Of a stretch of DNA of 64,000 nt, positions 26,303 through 35,324 are shown in pieces. Position 1 is the stretch's first letter, and each line of letters starts with the position of its first letter. The position numbers and the translations under genes are program-made. Source of the stretch: Deltaproteobacteria bacterium (lineage in GTDB: Bacteria > Myxococcota > Kuafuiibacteriia > Kuafuiibacteriales > Kuafuiibacteriaceae); NCBI GenBank assembly GCA_011526105.1, contig WYAZ01000029.1, positions 18,359-82,358 on the forward strand, in the 5' to 3' direction. The notes under the pieces were generated by a model. That model was not told where the DNA came from. It saw only the letters and a list, made by a program, of their open reading frames with translations, and ran no database searches.

Positions 26303-27742
26303 TCAGCCGTCGTCGTAGCTCTCGAGCAGCGCGGTCGCGAAGAGGTGACCGAGCAGGAGGCCGGCCTTGAAGCGTGGATGGATGAGATCCTTGTTGATGA
26401 TGCCCGCCTCATACCAGCGTTGGATCGACCCTTTTCCGCCCATGGCTTCGTACATGTCCCAGAACGCGCAGCCCTGGCCCTTGGCCACCTTCATCTGAAT
26501 CTCTCGGACCTCTTCGATGTAGGAGCGCTGCACGATCTCCCCGCGCTTTCGCTCACCCGCGTCCATCGGCGCCCAGAGCATGCAGTCTGCGGCCGGCACC
26601 GAGGCGCGAACGCGGTCGACGAGGGCTTCGAAGTTCTTCTGCACGTCCTCGAGGCTCGCGCGCCCGGTGCGGATGCGGAGCGCGTCGTTGCCCCCGAGCA
26701 TGATGATGACCAAGTCGGGATCCATGAACTCCAGCGTCTGACCGAAGCTGTCCTTGTCCATCTCGAGATAGGTGTACGCATCGGTGCCGACCGGACCGAC
26801 GGCATCGAGCACGATCCCGGGTCGCTTCCGCACAAACGAGAGCCCAAAGATCCGAAGCCCGGGGCTCGTCGCCTCGATCTGGAAGACTCGCGAATCCTTG
26901 GTGTCGGTGTTGTCGCGGTCTGGGATGGAAAACCGTTTGCCCCGCGTCTCTGGCCCTGCGGCGCGTGCATCTATCTGACCGACAGACTTGCCGTCCACCG
27001 AGACTTCCGCCGTCCCGCCCCCTCGCCGCGCGAGATACACGACCTCGACCACGGCATCGTCGCGCAGGGAGTACTGAACGCTGTCGCCTCGACGCACCGC
27101 CTCGATCGCGATCCCGGAGAAGCCGAAGGGCTGGCCGGACTGACCCGAGTCGACGACGCGACTGCGTTTCCAATCGGCGCCCCGCTTCAAACGTCGGCCG
27201 CCATACTGGGCATGTTGCTCCGGGTGAATGAAGCCCCGGCCACCCGATCCGAACTCGCCCTGCAGGCGAAGGCGGGCGGTCTTGGTGATGTAATCGGCGG
27301 CGATGTGTGAGTCACCGAGCTGAAGGATGCGGACGTTTCTTTCACGAGACTCTACGAGTTGATCGAGGCGCGTGTAGAAGCGACCAAGTGCGAGGCGCTC
27401 GCAGCGCTCTTCGGTCCCTAGGGCACAATGGTTCTCGATGGGTACTGGCTTGGCGCTCAGTTGCTCCGCCAGGGCGTTCACCATCGGGTTCGACGGGGCG
27501 ATGCGCCTCGCGGTCCGGGAGGGCTCGAAGGCAGCAACGGGATTCGCGGGCTGCTCGATCTTCCGGTAAGCTGGCTGGCCTGATGCCTCGGGGCTCTCTG
27601 GCTCGGTCGCGAGCGGATCACAGCTCCACGCCGAGGCGGAGAGCGCCGCGCCCATGACGAGCAACTCTCGAATCCCCCGACGCGCCTCGAGCGGACGCGC
27701 ACATGCTCCGGGATCCGTGTGCCGCGCTCGATCTCTCTTCAT
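26303..27742 (-). CDS. Exported SGNH/GDSL-type hydrolase
   Basis: About 479 residues from ATG 27742. The SGNH blocks are clear: block I LQLGDSHIAADY (nucleophile S145), block III MLGGNDALR, and block V with the catalytic Asp/His in DLIHPRFKAG. Likely an esterase or O-acetyl transferase/esterase acting on a cell-wall or surface glycan. The N-terminus has twin arginines (EARRGIRELLVMGAALSASA) and a cysteine at 41 that may be a lipobox (SAWSC), suggesting Tat export; weak. Residues 210-330 are a beta-rich insert between blocks I and III. The start overlaps that of the divergent beta-lactamase-like gene by about 26 bases, so one of the two starts may be misplaced; no closer in-frame start leaves a full signal peptide. 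Confidence 0.85.
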   Translation of the reverse strand: MKRDRARHTDPGACARPLEARRGIRELLVMGAALSASAWSCDPLATEPESPEASGQPAYRKIEQPANPVAAFEPSRTARRIAPSNPMVNALAEQLSAKPVPIENHCALGTEERCERLALGRFYTRLDQLVESRERNVRILQLGDSHIAADYITKTARLRLQGEFGSGGRGFIHPEQHAQYGGRRLKRGADWKRSRVVDSGQSGQPFGFSGIAIEAVRRGDSVQYSLRDDAVVEVVYLARRGGGTAEVSVDGKSVGQIDARAAGPETRGKRFSIPDRDNTDTKDSRVFQIEATSPGLRIFGLSFVRKRPGIVLDAVGPVGTDAYTYLEMDKDSFGQTLEFMDPDLVIIMLGGNDALRIRTGRASLEDVQKNFEALVDRVRASVPAADCMLWAPMDAGERKRGEIVQRSYIEEVREIQMKVAKGQGCAFWDMYEAMGGKGSIQRWYEAGIINKDLIHPRFKAGLLLGHLFATALLESYDDG

Positions 27743-28817
27743 CGCCATCGTCTTCGCGTTCTTGGCCCGCGGCGCCTCGGCCCTCGCCGCGCCCGCCCCA
27801 GACCCGGTCCCCGATCCGCGCGCCGTCGAGCATGCGTGGAAAGAGGCCTTCGATCGAGAAATCGCCGGACTTTCTCGCCGATTCAAGGGGCGGATATCCG
27901 TGTATGTCTCGGACTACACTCGGGGGGTCCGGTACCGCCACGATATCGACAAACCCTGTTACCTCGCCTCCGGGGTGAAGATCACCTTCATGCTCGAGGT
28001 CTTCAGGCAGGTGCAGCGCGGCATCCTGTCCATGGACGATGTCCTCACCTACGAGGCGGATGATGTGAGGGACGGGGCCCCTCGCATCAACAAGAAGAAG
28101 CTCGGTGACCGCGTGACCGTGCGCGAGCTGCTCGGCTTAATGATCCACGCCAGCGATAACTCCGCGTCCGACATGCTCGTGCGCAAGGTAGGGATCGAGA
28201 ACGTGAACTTGGGCCTCGCGGCGGAGGGCTTCTCGGGTTTCGGGCGCATCACCTCTCTGCTCGATGTTCGCCGCGGGGTCTATCGCGCGGTGGATCCGGC
28301 CGCGGACGACCTCGGGCCCCTCGAGATCCGAAAGCTGAGGTGGACCTCCATCTGGGACCCTCAGGTTCGGCAGCTCGAGCGCATGGTGGGGAAGCCGCCC
28401 CGAACGTACCGCAAAGAAGATCTGCTCGCGGCCTACGACCGCTTCTACGAAACTGGGGTCAACCACGCGAAGCTCGAGACGGTGGGCGACCTCCTCGAGA
28501 GACTCGCCCAGCGCACCCTCGTGAGCGAGGCGGCGAGCGAGGAGATGCTGAAGCTCCTCTACGGGGTGGGCACGGGTCACAACCGGATCCGAGCCCGCCT
28601 TCCCCCGGGTACACCCGTGGCCCACAAGACGGGCAGTCAGTATGAGCGCATCTGCGACCTCGGGCTCATCGGACTCCCCGACGAGACGCAGCTCGTGGTG
28701 GCATCCTGCATGGCCGGCGGCGAGGACCGGGTGGCGGCGGAGGCCACCTTGGCCGCGGTGGCACGCAAAGCCTACGATCTCGCGGTCGAGCTCCGCAAGG
28801 ACCCGAAGTCACGTTGA
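27717..28817 (+). CDS. Secreted class A beta-lactamase-like serine hydrolase (first of tandem pair)
   Basis: 366 residues from GTG 27717, which starts a signal peptide (VCRARSLFIAIVFAFLARGA). All three class A motifs are present: S85-G-V-K88 (SxxK), S146-D-N148 and K304-T-G306. These belong to the serine beta-lactamase/penicillin-binding transpeptidase fold. An insert of about 60 residues before the KTG motif and the GVK in place of the usual STxK differ from true class A enzymes, so beta-lactam hydrolysis is not assured; peptidoglycan binding or another hydrolase role is possible. ATG-type starts at 27654 are open. Paralogue of the next gene. Confidence 0.85.
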   Translation: MCRARSLFIAIVFAFLARGASALAAPAPDPVPDPRAVEHAWKEAFDREIAGLSRRFKGRISVYVSDYTRGVRYRHDIDKPCYLASGVKITFMLEVFRQVQRGILSMDDVLTYEADDVRDGAPRINKKKLGDRVTVRELLGLMIHASDNSASDMLVRKVGIENVNLGLAAEGFSGFGRITSLLDVRRGVYRAVDPAADDLGPLEIRKLRWTSIWDPQVRQLERMVGKPPRTYRKEDLLAAYDRFYETGVNHAKLETVGDLLERLAQRTLVSEAASEEMLKLLYGVGTGHNRIRARLPPGTPVAHKTGSQYERICDLGLIGLPDETQLVVASCMAGGEDRVAAEATLAAVARKAYDLAVELRKDPKSR

Positions 28818-28882
28818 TCTCCCCGGTGCCCGCCGATGGACACTTTGAAATCGACTCCGACAAGGGCAGACTCGCACTCAGC

Positions 28883-30139
28883 GTGAATTCCCGCCACGCC
28901 AGCAAGCTGGGTCTCCTCTCGGTGGCCCTCGTGAGCCTGTCGCTCGGTCTCGGCTCCGCCACGCCCGCGGAGGCCAAGAGCGGCCCTTACTTCGCCTCTT
29001 GGCCGGCCGAGCTCCAGACCACGATCCTCAAGATGTACCGGACCTTCCGGGGTGAGCTCATGCTCTACGTCGAAGACGTGCCCAGCGGGGTGGTCTTCGA
29101 GCACAACGCCGCGACGCCGACCTACATCGCGTCGGTGGTGAAGCTGCCCTTCATGATCGAGCTCTTTCGGCAGATCCAGCAGGGTTCGGTCTCGCTCGAC
29201 GAGGAGATCGTCTACACCGCGGATGATCTGCGCGACGGCTCTCCGGTCTTCAACTACGTCAAAGTGGGTACTTCGGTGCGCCTCCGGGTCGTGCTCGAGG
29301 CGATGATCCAGCAGAGCGACAACGCCGCGAGCGACATGATCGCGCGACGTGTGGGTATCGCGCGCGTCAACGAGGGCATGAAGGCGCTCGGCTACTCCGG
29401 CTTTGGTCCCATCACGTCACTCATCGACGTGAGGCGGCTGATCTACGCGCAGCTCGATCCTCGGGTGAACGACCTCACGCCGGCCGAGATCCGCGCCATC
29501 GGATTTGCCAAAGGCCACGAGGCGCGCGTCCTCAAGATCACAGACCTGCTCGGGGAGCTCCCGGGAACTTACGCGATCCCAGACATCGACACCGCCTTTC
29601 GTCGCTACTACGCCAGCGGCTACAACAGCGCGAGCATGCGGCAGATCGGGCACGTGCTCCGTGACCTTGCAAACGGTCACTTGGTCGACGCACGGGCCAG
29701 CGAGCAGATGCTCGAGGTCATGCTCGGGACCATGACCGGGCCCAAGCGCATCACCTCCTATCTTCCGCCGGGCACTCCCGTGGCGCACAAGACCGGCACT
29801 CAGTATCAGCGAATCTGCGACGTGGGTCTGTTCTATGTGGCCAAGGATCACCCGGTGGTCTTCGCGGGCTGCACCAAGTTTCAACGCCAACGCAGTCAGG
29901 CCGAGGAGGTCCTCGCCCGGGCGGCCCGACGGACCTTTGAGCTCTTGGCCCCGCCGCACCGTCGTGCGCAGTTGCTCGACGAGATCGTGCTCGGAGACGA
30001 GCTGTGGGATGAGCCGACCGCGATGCTCAAATCGTCGAGGTCCGAGACCTCCACCGCGGCCAAGGTGACCCGAAGAAAGAGACCCGGTCGAAAGAGGGGT
30101 TCGGGTCAGCGCGGCGGATCGCGCTTGAGCGCGGACTGA
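28883..30139 (+). CDS. Secreted class A beta-lactamase-like serine hydrolase (second of tandem pair)
   Basis: 418 residues from GTG 28883 with a signal peptide (LLSVALVSLSLGLGSATPAEA). Motifs: S84-V-V-K87, S145-D-N147, K303-T-G305. It follows its neighbour almost block for block (GFSGFGRITSLLDVRR against GYSGFGPITSLIDVRR; PPGTPVAHKTG in both), so the pair arose by duplication. It differs in a C-terminal extension of about 50 residues ending in a strongly basic tail (TRRKRPGRKRGSGQRGGSR) that could hold it to acidic cell-wall polymers. A TTG at 28814 overlapping the previous stop (TTGA) is an alternative start. Three bases separate it from the next lipoprotein gene. Confidence 0.85.
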   Translation: MNSRHASKLGLLSVALVSLSLGLGSATPAEAKSGPYFASWPAELQTTILKMYRTFRGELMLYVEDVPSGVVFEHNAATPTYIASVVKLPFMIELFRQIQQGSVSLDEEIVYTADDLRDGSPVFNYVKVGTSVRLRVVLEAMIQQSDNAASDMIARRVGIARVNEGMKALGYSGFGPITSLIDVRRLIYAQLDPRVNDLTPAEIRAIGFAKGHEARVLKITDLLGELPGTYAIPDIDTAFRRYYASGYNSASMRQIGHVLRDLANGHLVDARASEQMLEVMLGTMTGPKRITSYLPPGTPVAHKTGTQYQRICDVGLFYVAKDHPVVFAGCTKFQRQRSQAEEVLARAARRTFELLAPPHRRAQLLDEIVLGDELWDEPTAMLKSSRSETSTAAKVTRRKRPGRKRGSGQRGGSRLSAD

Positions 30140-30142
30140 GCC

Positions 30143-31705
30143 TTGCGGAGCGGGGGGCCATCCAACTTCCTGTTTCTCGCCGGTGCGGGGTTTCTTGCGA
30201 GCGCCTGCACGTTCAGCGCACTCGAGATCTCCCTCCCGGCGCTCGGCGACGGCGGTGCGACGGCGGTGGCGCTCGAGGTGGGTTCAAAAGGGCGTCTCGA
30301 TCGCGTGCAGTTTGTGAGCCTCTTCGATCGAAGTGAGCTCGAGTCACGCGGTGTGCTTCCTTTTGACCCAGAGTTCGGCCTCGATGCCGACGCTCGTGTC
30401 AGCTTGATCGAGTACACGGGCGGGCTCGGAATGGCAGATCTCGGCTATCCCAGCGGTGAGCTCGAGCATGCGCCCGATCCCTTGCCGGACGACCCTCTCA
30501 AGCGCCGAATCTCGCTCTCCGAGTTTCCGGCCGTGACCCGTGAGCTTCGAGTCAGCGAAGGCGAGGTGGGGACGTGGCGGCCCCGCGAGGGCGTGGAGCT
30601 CGACGGCCCGCTCAGGGACTTCAGGTTTAGAGATCTACAGCCGGCGTGTGCATGTCTCACCGGCCGGATCCTCGAGACGAAGAGCTCGACCTCCGGCACG
30701 GTGTTTCTCGCGCATTTTGGGCCTCGGCGGACCATGGTCGGAACCGAGGACGGGCATCTGTACTGGGTTCGGCCTGAACTCCCGGATTCCGATGCTCTCG
30801 TGGACGTGACCCCGCTCTCCCTGCTGCCTTTCGCGGTGGGTGAGGGCAAGCGGGGGATCAGCGTCGGCGGGGGCATCGCCCTCGATGAAGACCATCTCCT
30901 GGTCACCGACTATCGCGGCTGGTTCTGGATCTACGAACTCGACGACAACGACGAAGTTGCACGGGTGACCAAAGTGGCGGAGTGGAGTCGAGCGGGCCTC
31001 GCCGACAACCGGCATCGCGTTCGTTGGATGACGTACGTGCCCCCTTTCATCTACGGGCTCGACCTCGAGGCCGAGTTCAGCTCGGTGAACCTCGAGACCG
31101 GCGAGGCCACGCGGATCCACACCTTCGAGTACCAACCGTCCTATCAGCACGGGGGCGTGGCGTACTCGAGAAAGCGGGAGGAAGTCGTGGTGGCATCCGT
31201 GCACTCCAACCGGCTGGGCCGCTACCGACGGGGTGAGTTCAAGCTCGACCCGCCCGTCAACGCCGCGGAGAGCCTCTCCGCAGCCCACTTCCTCGAGTCC
31301 TTCGGCGGTTGGTTGCTCGGGACCCCGCTCAGCGGCAAGGTTCACCACGAGGTCGATACCGGGATCTGGGAGACCTGTCCCTCGCAGCTCGGCAACTCCA
31401 TCGGCGCCATCGTCCCCTTTCGTGACGGCTTCCTCTTGGGCAGCACCCAAGGTTTCATCGAGCAGTACTCCGCCGCCGATGGCTGGTGCGAGAAGCTGCA
31501 GCCGGCGTCCAACAGCATCCGCTTCATGGTGCCCTTCGACCCGGACGCGGGGAGCTTCGTGGTGACCGGACCCAACCTCGAAGAACGGCCGCAGCTCTAC
31601 CCGACGGTGACCCTCCTCGAGACCAACAAGCAGAGCGAGTGTAACGGCATCCGAAACCCCGGAGGCGATGCGCCGGCTACGTGTCGTTTCGCTCTTCCGG
31701 AATGA
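30143..31705 (+). CDS. Lipoprotein, predicted beta-propeller
   Basis: 520 residues from a TTG. The signal peptide ends in lipobox FLASAC. The N-terminal part (to about 130) has the pattern of the lipoproteins at 59200 and 60751 (LDRVQFVSLFDRSELESRG). The rest is built of short beta-strand repeats typical of propellers (GTEDGHLYWV, VTDYRGWFWIYELDD, VASVHSNRLGRYRRG, GSTQGFIEQY). No catalytic motif is seen. It is the third gene of the beta-lactamase-like run, three bases after the second, and its stop overlaps the next start (ATGA at 31702-31705). It may be a surface binding protein. Confidence 0.75.
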   Translation: MRSGGPSNFLFLAGAGFLASACTFSALEISLPALGDGGATAVALEVGSKGRLDRVQFVSLFDRSELESRGVLPFDPEFGLDADARVSLIEYTGGLGMADLGYPSGELEHAPDPLPDDPLKRRISLSEFPAVTRELRVSEGEVGTWRPREGVELDGPLRDFRFRDLQPACACLTGRILETKSSTSGTVFLAHFGPRRTMVGTEDGHLYWVRPELPDSDALVDVTPLSLLPFAVGEGKRGISVGGGIALDEDHLLVTDYRGWFWIYELDDNDEVARVTKVAEWSRAGLADNRHRVRWMTYVPPFIYGLDLEAEFSSVNLETGEATRIHTFEYQPSYQHGGVAYSRKREEVVVASVHSNRLGRYRRGEFKLDPPVNAAESLSAAHFLESFGGWLLGTPLSGKVHHEVDTGIWETCPSQLGNSIGAIVPFRDGFLLGSTQGFIEQYSAADGWCEKLQPASNSIRFMVPFDPDAGSFVVTGPNLEERPQLYPTVTLLETNKQSECNGIRNPGGDAPATCRFALPE

Positions 31706-32121
31706 GGAGTGAACCGAACTGGGTGCTGGGCCTCATCGCACTCGGTGTAGCCTGCCAAGCCGAAGAGTCGAGCCTCTCCTTCCCTGGAGACGCACCCTAC
31801 TTATTCATCATCGAAGGGAGCGAAGCAACCCGGACGATCTTGCGCGCCGAGGGTCCCTTCTCCCGCGAAGCGGCCGCTCCTCGACGGTGACGACGGTGTG
31901 CTCATCTATCTCGGCTTTGAACCGTCATCTCTCAGAGGCTTCAGCCCTCGCCTCGACGCAGGGCGGCTCGAGGCGCTGCTCATCTCGCCGTCGTCCGCGG
32001 AGCTTTCAGCCCAGAGGGAGTGCCATGAGGAGGGCCGCGTCTGCACTGGCAGGGTACCAAAGGGGTGATGATCACCTGGGAGGGTGAGATCTTCGACGTT
32101 CGAGTGACGCTCCCCGAGTAG
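31702..32121 (+). pseudogene. Lipoprotein gene split by two compensating frameshifts
   Basis: ATG 31702 overlaps the previous stop and opens a signal peptide with lipobox ALGVAC. The frame stops at 31888-31890. From about 31862 the next frame carries the continuing protein (LLDGDDGVLIYLGFEPSSLR) up to about 32040, and the original frame resumes from there (HWQGTKGVMITWEGEIFDV) to a TAG at 32119-32121. Joined, it would be about 135 residues, homologous to the N-terminal part of the lipoprotein at 59200 (DDQTIYLFVFDTRTLSSLHR). Either the gene is decaying or there are two sequencing errors. A short product of 62 residues could also be made. Confidence 0.65.
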
Positions 32122-32139
32122 CGTCGGTTCACCAGGTCT

Positions 32140-34332
32140 CTACGGTTCGGTTCTTCGCTCCGCGGTCAGCAGACCCTCGCCCAGAAACGCCAAGCACGCG
32201 AGGATCAAGAGCAGCATCGCGATGGCTTCGGGTCTCGAGAACGGTGTATCGGCGAGCTGGGCCAAGGTGGGCATGCTCCGCTCGGCGCCCGATCCCGGTT
32301 CGCCTTCGAGCACGGCCATCGCCTCCTGGGCCGTGATCGCTCGGAGGTCGGACTCGCGAGGATCGACGTTGACCGCAAACGTGAGGGCATCGTCCTCCTC
32401 CATGGTGCCCAGCGCCCCCACTCGGACTCGGTGGGGTCCGGGCACGTTCGCATCGGCAAACACGAGCTCGCTCCCCTCGTGGTCCGAGGCGAAGTCAAAG
32501 CGCTTCGTCGCCCCGTCCGGCGCGACGACCTCCACGTGCCTCGTCCCGTGCGGCAGGGTGATGGTGTGCCGCTCCCCGAGGGTGATGGTCCGTGACTCGC
32601 TCGGGCTGAGCGCGCGCCCGAGGTACAAGAGCGCGCGTCGGATGAGCGGCACGAAAGCGGGACGGATGACGAAGTCAGAGAGATCTCGGTCGAGCGTGGT
32701 GGTCCACAGGAGAACGCGGCCCTTCCCGGGAGCGCTCTCGAGCAACGCCGGCTGCCCGTCATCGAAGGCCAGCAGCACCGTGGCGCTCTTGTTCCGCGCC
32801 GGTTCGAGCAAGAAGTAGGCGTGAGTGCGGGCGGAGGTCAGGCCGTCGAGCGCCTCCTCTTCGAAGATCTCCAGCACCGCGTGGGGTGGTCCCGAGGGCA
32901 GGGCGAGGGAGACTGGTCCGGTGGACCCCACAGCCTCGGCCCCGACTTCTTTGAGGCCCCTCAGCAGCCGAGGAAGTACGGGGGCGAGAACTCGATTGTA
33001 CCCGTCGGCGTCGAGGTCCCGCGTGGTCGAGATCAGCAGTCCCCCCCCTCCTTCCACGAAGGCGATGATGCGGGCCGCGTCGTCCGTGGGGATCGAGGCC
33101 ACCCCGACCATCATCAGCACATCAAAGTCGGCGAGCTCGATTCGGTGCAGATCGTCCATGGTCACGAAACGCGGCGCCGGCTGATCTCTCGCGCCGGCAA
33201 GCAACGCTCGTTCGAGGTAGAAGACCTCGCCTTCCTTGGGCACACCGGACGGCGCTCCATCCACGATCAGCGTTCGAACCGGCCGCCGGACGTCAGCGAT
33301 CTCGTAGCGAACGTCGTCTTCTCGGAGCGTGTCTGGCTCGAGTTGAGTGCGCACCGGAAGATGACCGGTGGCCTCGAACGCGTGCGTGAGCGACTTGTCC
33401 ATCACAGCGCCCGGGCTGATCTCGAGACTCCCACGCTCCAGCTCACCCTCCACTCCGTGCAGCGTGATGCTCACCGGGCTGACGGAGCGAGCCTGGTGTT
33501 CACCGCCGGGGAAGAACCGAACCCGTGACCGCGCTTCCATGGTGCGGGCTCGGGAGGCCGGAATGCTGGCCAAGCTGAGCTCGGTGATCGCGCGATTGGC
33601 GCGGGCCTCCGCCGAGACTCCATCCAGCACGTTGACGATCTCGACCGAGGGTCGCTGGGATGCGGGTCCTAGATCGGCGGCCGCACGAAAGGCGTGCCCT
33701 GCCATGTCCGACAGCAGCACGAGTCGTCCAGTGGGTGCGAGTACATCCTTTGGCTCGCTCGAGCGCTCTTCGCTCAAAGCGATGAGACCGGCGGCGAGAC
33801 TCACCGCCGGCGCGAGGTCGACATGCCGATAACCCGGCTCGCTCCGATCGAGATGGGCGAGCAGTCGATTCCGATCCGCGGTGGGGGACTCGGGAAACGA
33901 CACCGGTGGATCGTCGGCGAAGACGAGGACGGCCTGGTCTTCAGGCCCCATTCGATCGATCAGGTTTCGCGCGGCCGTCAGCGCGCGAGCGTACGCGCTT
34001 CGGTCGGCATGGAGCTGCCGCATCGACAAGGAAGCGTCGATGACGATGGCGAGCCGTTCGGGGCCGCCGCGGGTGAGGGCCTCCAGGTTCCGGCGGCCAA
34101 AGATAGGCTTGGCCGCCGCCAGCGCGACGAAGGCGATGAGCAGAACCCGCGAGGCGAGCAACAAGAAGCGGCGGAGTCGCCAGCGGTTCTCGACGCGCTC
34201 CACGCTGCGCAGGACGAACTCGATCGCCGCGAAGAGTTGACGCCTCGGCTTGCGGCGATGGATCAGGTGAATGAGCACGGGGATGAGCGCCCCGACGAGG
34301 CCCGCGAGCATGAGCGGACTCAGAAAGCTCAT
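32140..34332 (-). CDS. BatA-like membrane protein with von Willebrand factor A domain
   Basis: 730 residues. The N-terminus (1-80) is the BatA/aerotolerance-regulator domain with two membrane helices and the basic loop HRRKPRRQ. A VWA domain follows (about 92-270) with a metal-dependent adhesion site DASLS (99-103). The central part (about 360-480) resembles a glutamine-amidotransferase-like/DUF4159-type fold (DVLMMVGVASIPTDD). A last membrane helix (AIAMLLLILACLAFLGEGLL) ends the protein. It is the last of five genes and its start overlaps the DUF58 stop (ATGA at 34329-34332). MoxR-DUF58-VWA sets are thought to act as membrane-bound chaperone or metal-insertion machines; the client is unknown. 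Confidence 0.88.
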   Translation of the reverse strand: MSFLSPLMLAGLVGALIPVLIHLIHRRKPRRQLFAAIEFVLRSVERVENRWRLRRFLLLASRVLLIAFVALAAAKPIFGRRNLEALTRGGPERLAIVIDASLSMRQLHADRSAYARALTAARNLIDRMGPEDQAVLVFADDPPVSFPESPTADRNRLLAHLDRSEPGYRHVDLAPAVSLAAGLIALSEERSSEPKDVLAPTGRLVLLSDMAGHAFRAAADLGPASQRPSVEIVNVLDGVSAEARANRAITELSLASIPASRARTMEARSRVRFFPGGEHQARSVSPVSITLHGVEGELERGSLEISPGAVMDKSLTHAFEATGHLPVRTQLEPDTLREDDVRYEIADVRRPVRTLIVDGAPSGVPKEGEVFYLERALLAGARDQPAPRFVTMDDLHRIELADFDVLMMVGVASIPTDDAARIIAFVEGGGGLLISTTRDLDADGYNRVLAPVLPRLLRGLKEVGAEAVGSTGPVSLALPSGPPHAVLEIFEEEALDGLTSARTHAYFLLEPARNKSATVLLAFDDGQPALLESAPGKGRVLLWTTTLDRDLSDFVIRPAFVPLIRRALLYLGRALSPSESRTITLGERHTITLPHGTRHVEVVAPDGATKRFDFASDHEGSELVFADANVPGPHRVRVGALGTMEEDDALTFAVNVDPRESDLRAITAQEAMAVLEGEPGSGAERSMPTLAQLADTPFSRPEAIAMLLLILACLAFLGEGLLTAERRTEP

Positions 34333-35324
34333 CGCACACTCGTCCTTCTCGACGCCCTCGCCGCGAGGAAACGAACCAAGAAGCGCCCCGGCGCATCCGA
34401 GGTCCGGATCACGTGGTGCTCGATGCCGGCGCTGCGCGCTCGAACCTCGACACGTTTTAGGAACGCCCCCACCTCCTGTAAGTAGGCTTGCCGGATCGCC
34501 CGAGCGTCGATCTGCACCTCGCGATTATCCTCGATGGAGGTGAAGAGAGTGCTGTCTTCGAAAGGGAAGTCGAGTTCGTCTGAATCGAGGACCTGAAAAA
34601 GCGCAACGTCGTGCTTTCGAGCGGCGAGCCTCGCGAGCGCCGCGAGCGAGGCCTCGTTTGAGTCGAGCAGATCGCTGATCACCACCACGATCATGCGGCG
34701 GGACATGCCTCCCGTGAGCGCGTTGATCGCGGCGGCGAGCTGAGTGGGACCGTTCGGCTGGAGCCCCTCGAGCTCAGAGAAGATCTCTTGCAGATGCCCG
34801 CGCCGAGCCCGCGCGGGCACCAGGAGATTCAGCTCGGTGTCGAAGGAGGCGAGTCCGACCGCGTCTCCTTGCCGCGCGAGCGCGTAGGCCAGCGCCGCGG
34901 CCAAGGTCTTGCCGTACTCGAGCTTGGTCTCTCGAGGATCACGTGCACCCTCGATGCCCCGGTAGCCCATGGACCCGGAGGTATCGAGGAGGAGCAACGC
35001 ACGCAGATGGGCCTCGTCCTCGAAGCGCTTGATGTAGTCGCGATCGAGACGTGCATAGGCCCGCCAGTCGAGGTGCCGGACGTCGTCGCCCGGGGAGTAC
35101 TCCTTGTGCTCGGCGAACTCTACGCTCGTGCCGTGATGGCGGGAGCGATGCATGCCGTGCAGCACGCTGTCGGCGATGATCCGAGCGCGAAACGCGAGGT
35201 TGCCGATATCGGCGAGCACACGGGGATCCACCGCGGTGCCTTGGCCCTGTTCGGGGGTGGTCTCCTCCCTCCGACGGGTGCTGTTCGAGTCCTCGGTCAC
35301 GCTCGTCTCACGGCTTGACGCCAT
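34329..35324 (-). CDS. DUF58 domain protein with VWA-like fold
   Basis: 331 residues. The DUF58 signature [17 protein letters not shown] lies at 77-92, followed by a VWA-type domain with metal site DTSGS (114-118) and a phosphate-like [14 protein letters not shown] strand. ATG 35324 was chosen; it overlaps the end of moxR by 17 bases, and GTG 35300 just after the moxR stop is the alternative. DUF58 proteins are encoded with MoxR ATPases in most bacteria and are likely the adaptor between ATPase and client. Fourth gene of the operon. Confidence 0.9.
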   Translation of the reverse strand: MASSRETSVTEDSNSTRRREETTPEQGQGTAVDPRVLADIGNLAFRARIIADSVLHGMHRSRHHGTSVEFAEHKEYSPGDDVRHLDWRAYARLDRDYIKRFEDEAHLRALLLLDTSGSMGYRGIEGARDPRETKLEYGKTLAAALAYALARQGDAVGLASFDTELNLLVPARARRGHLQEIFSELEGLQPNGPTQLAAAINALTGGMSRRMIVVVISDLLDSNEASLAALARLAARKHDVALFQVLDSDELDFPFEDSTLFTSIEDNREVQIDARAIRQAYLQEVGAFLKRVEVRARSAGIEHHVIRTSDAPGRFLVRFLAARASRRTSVR

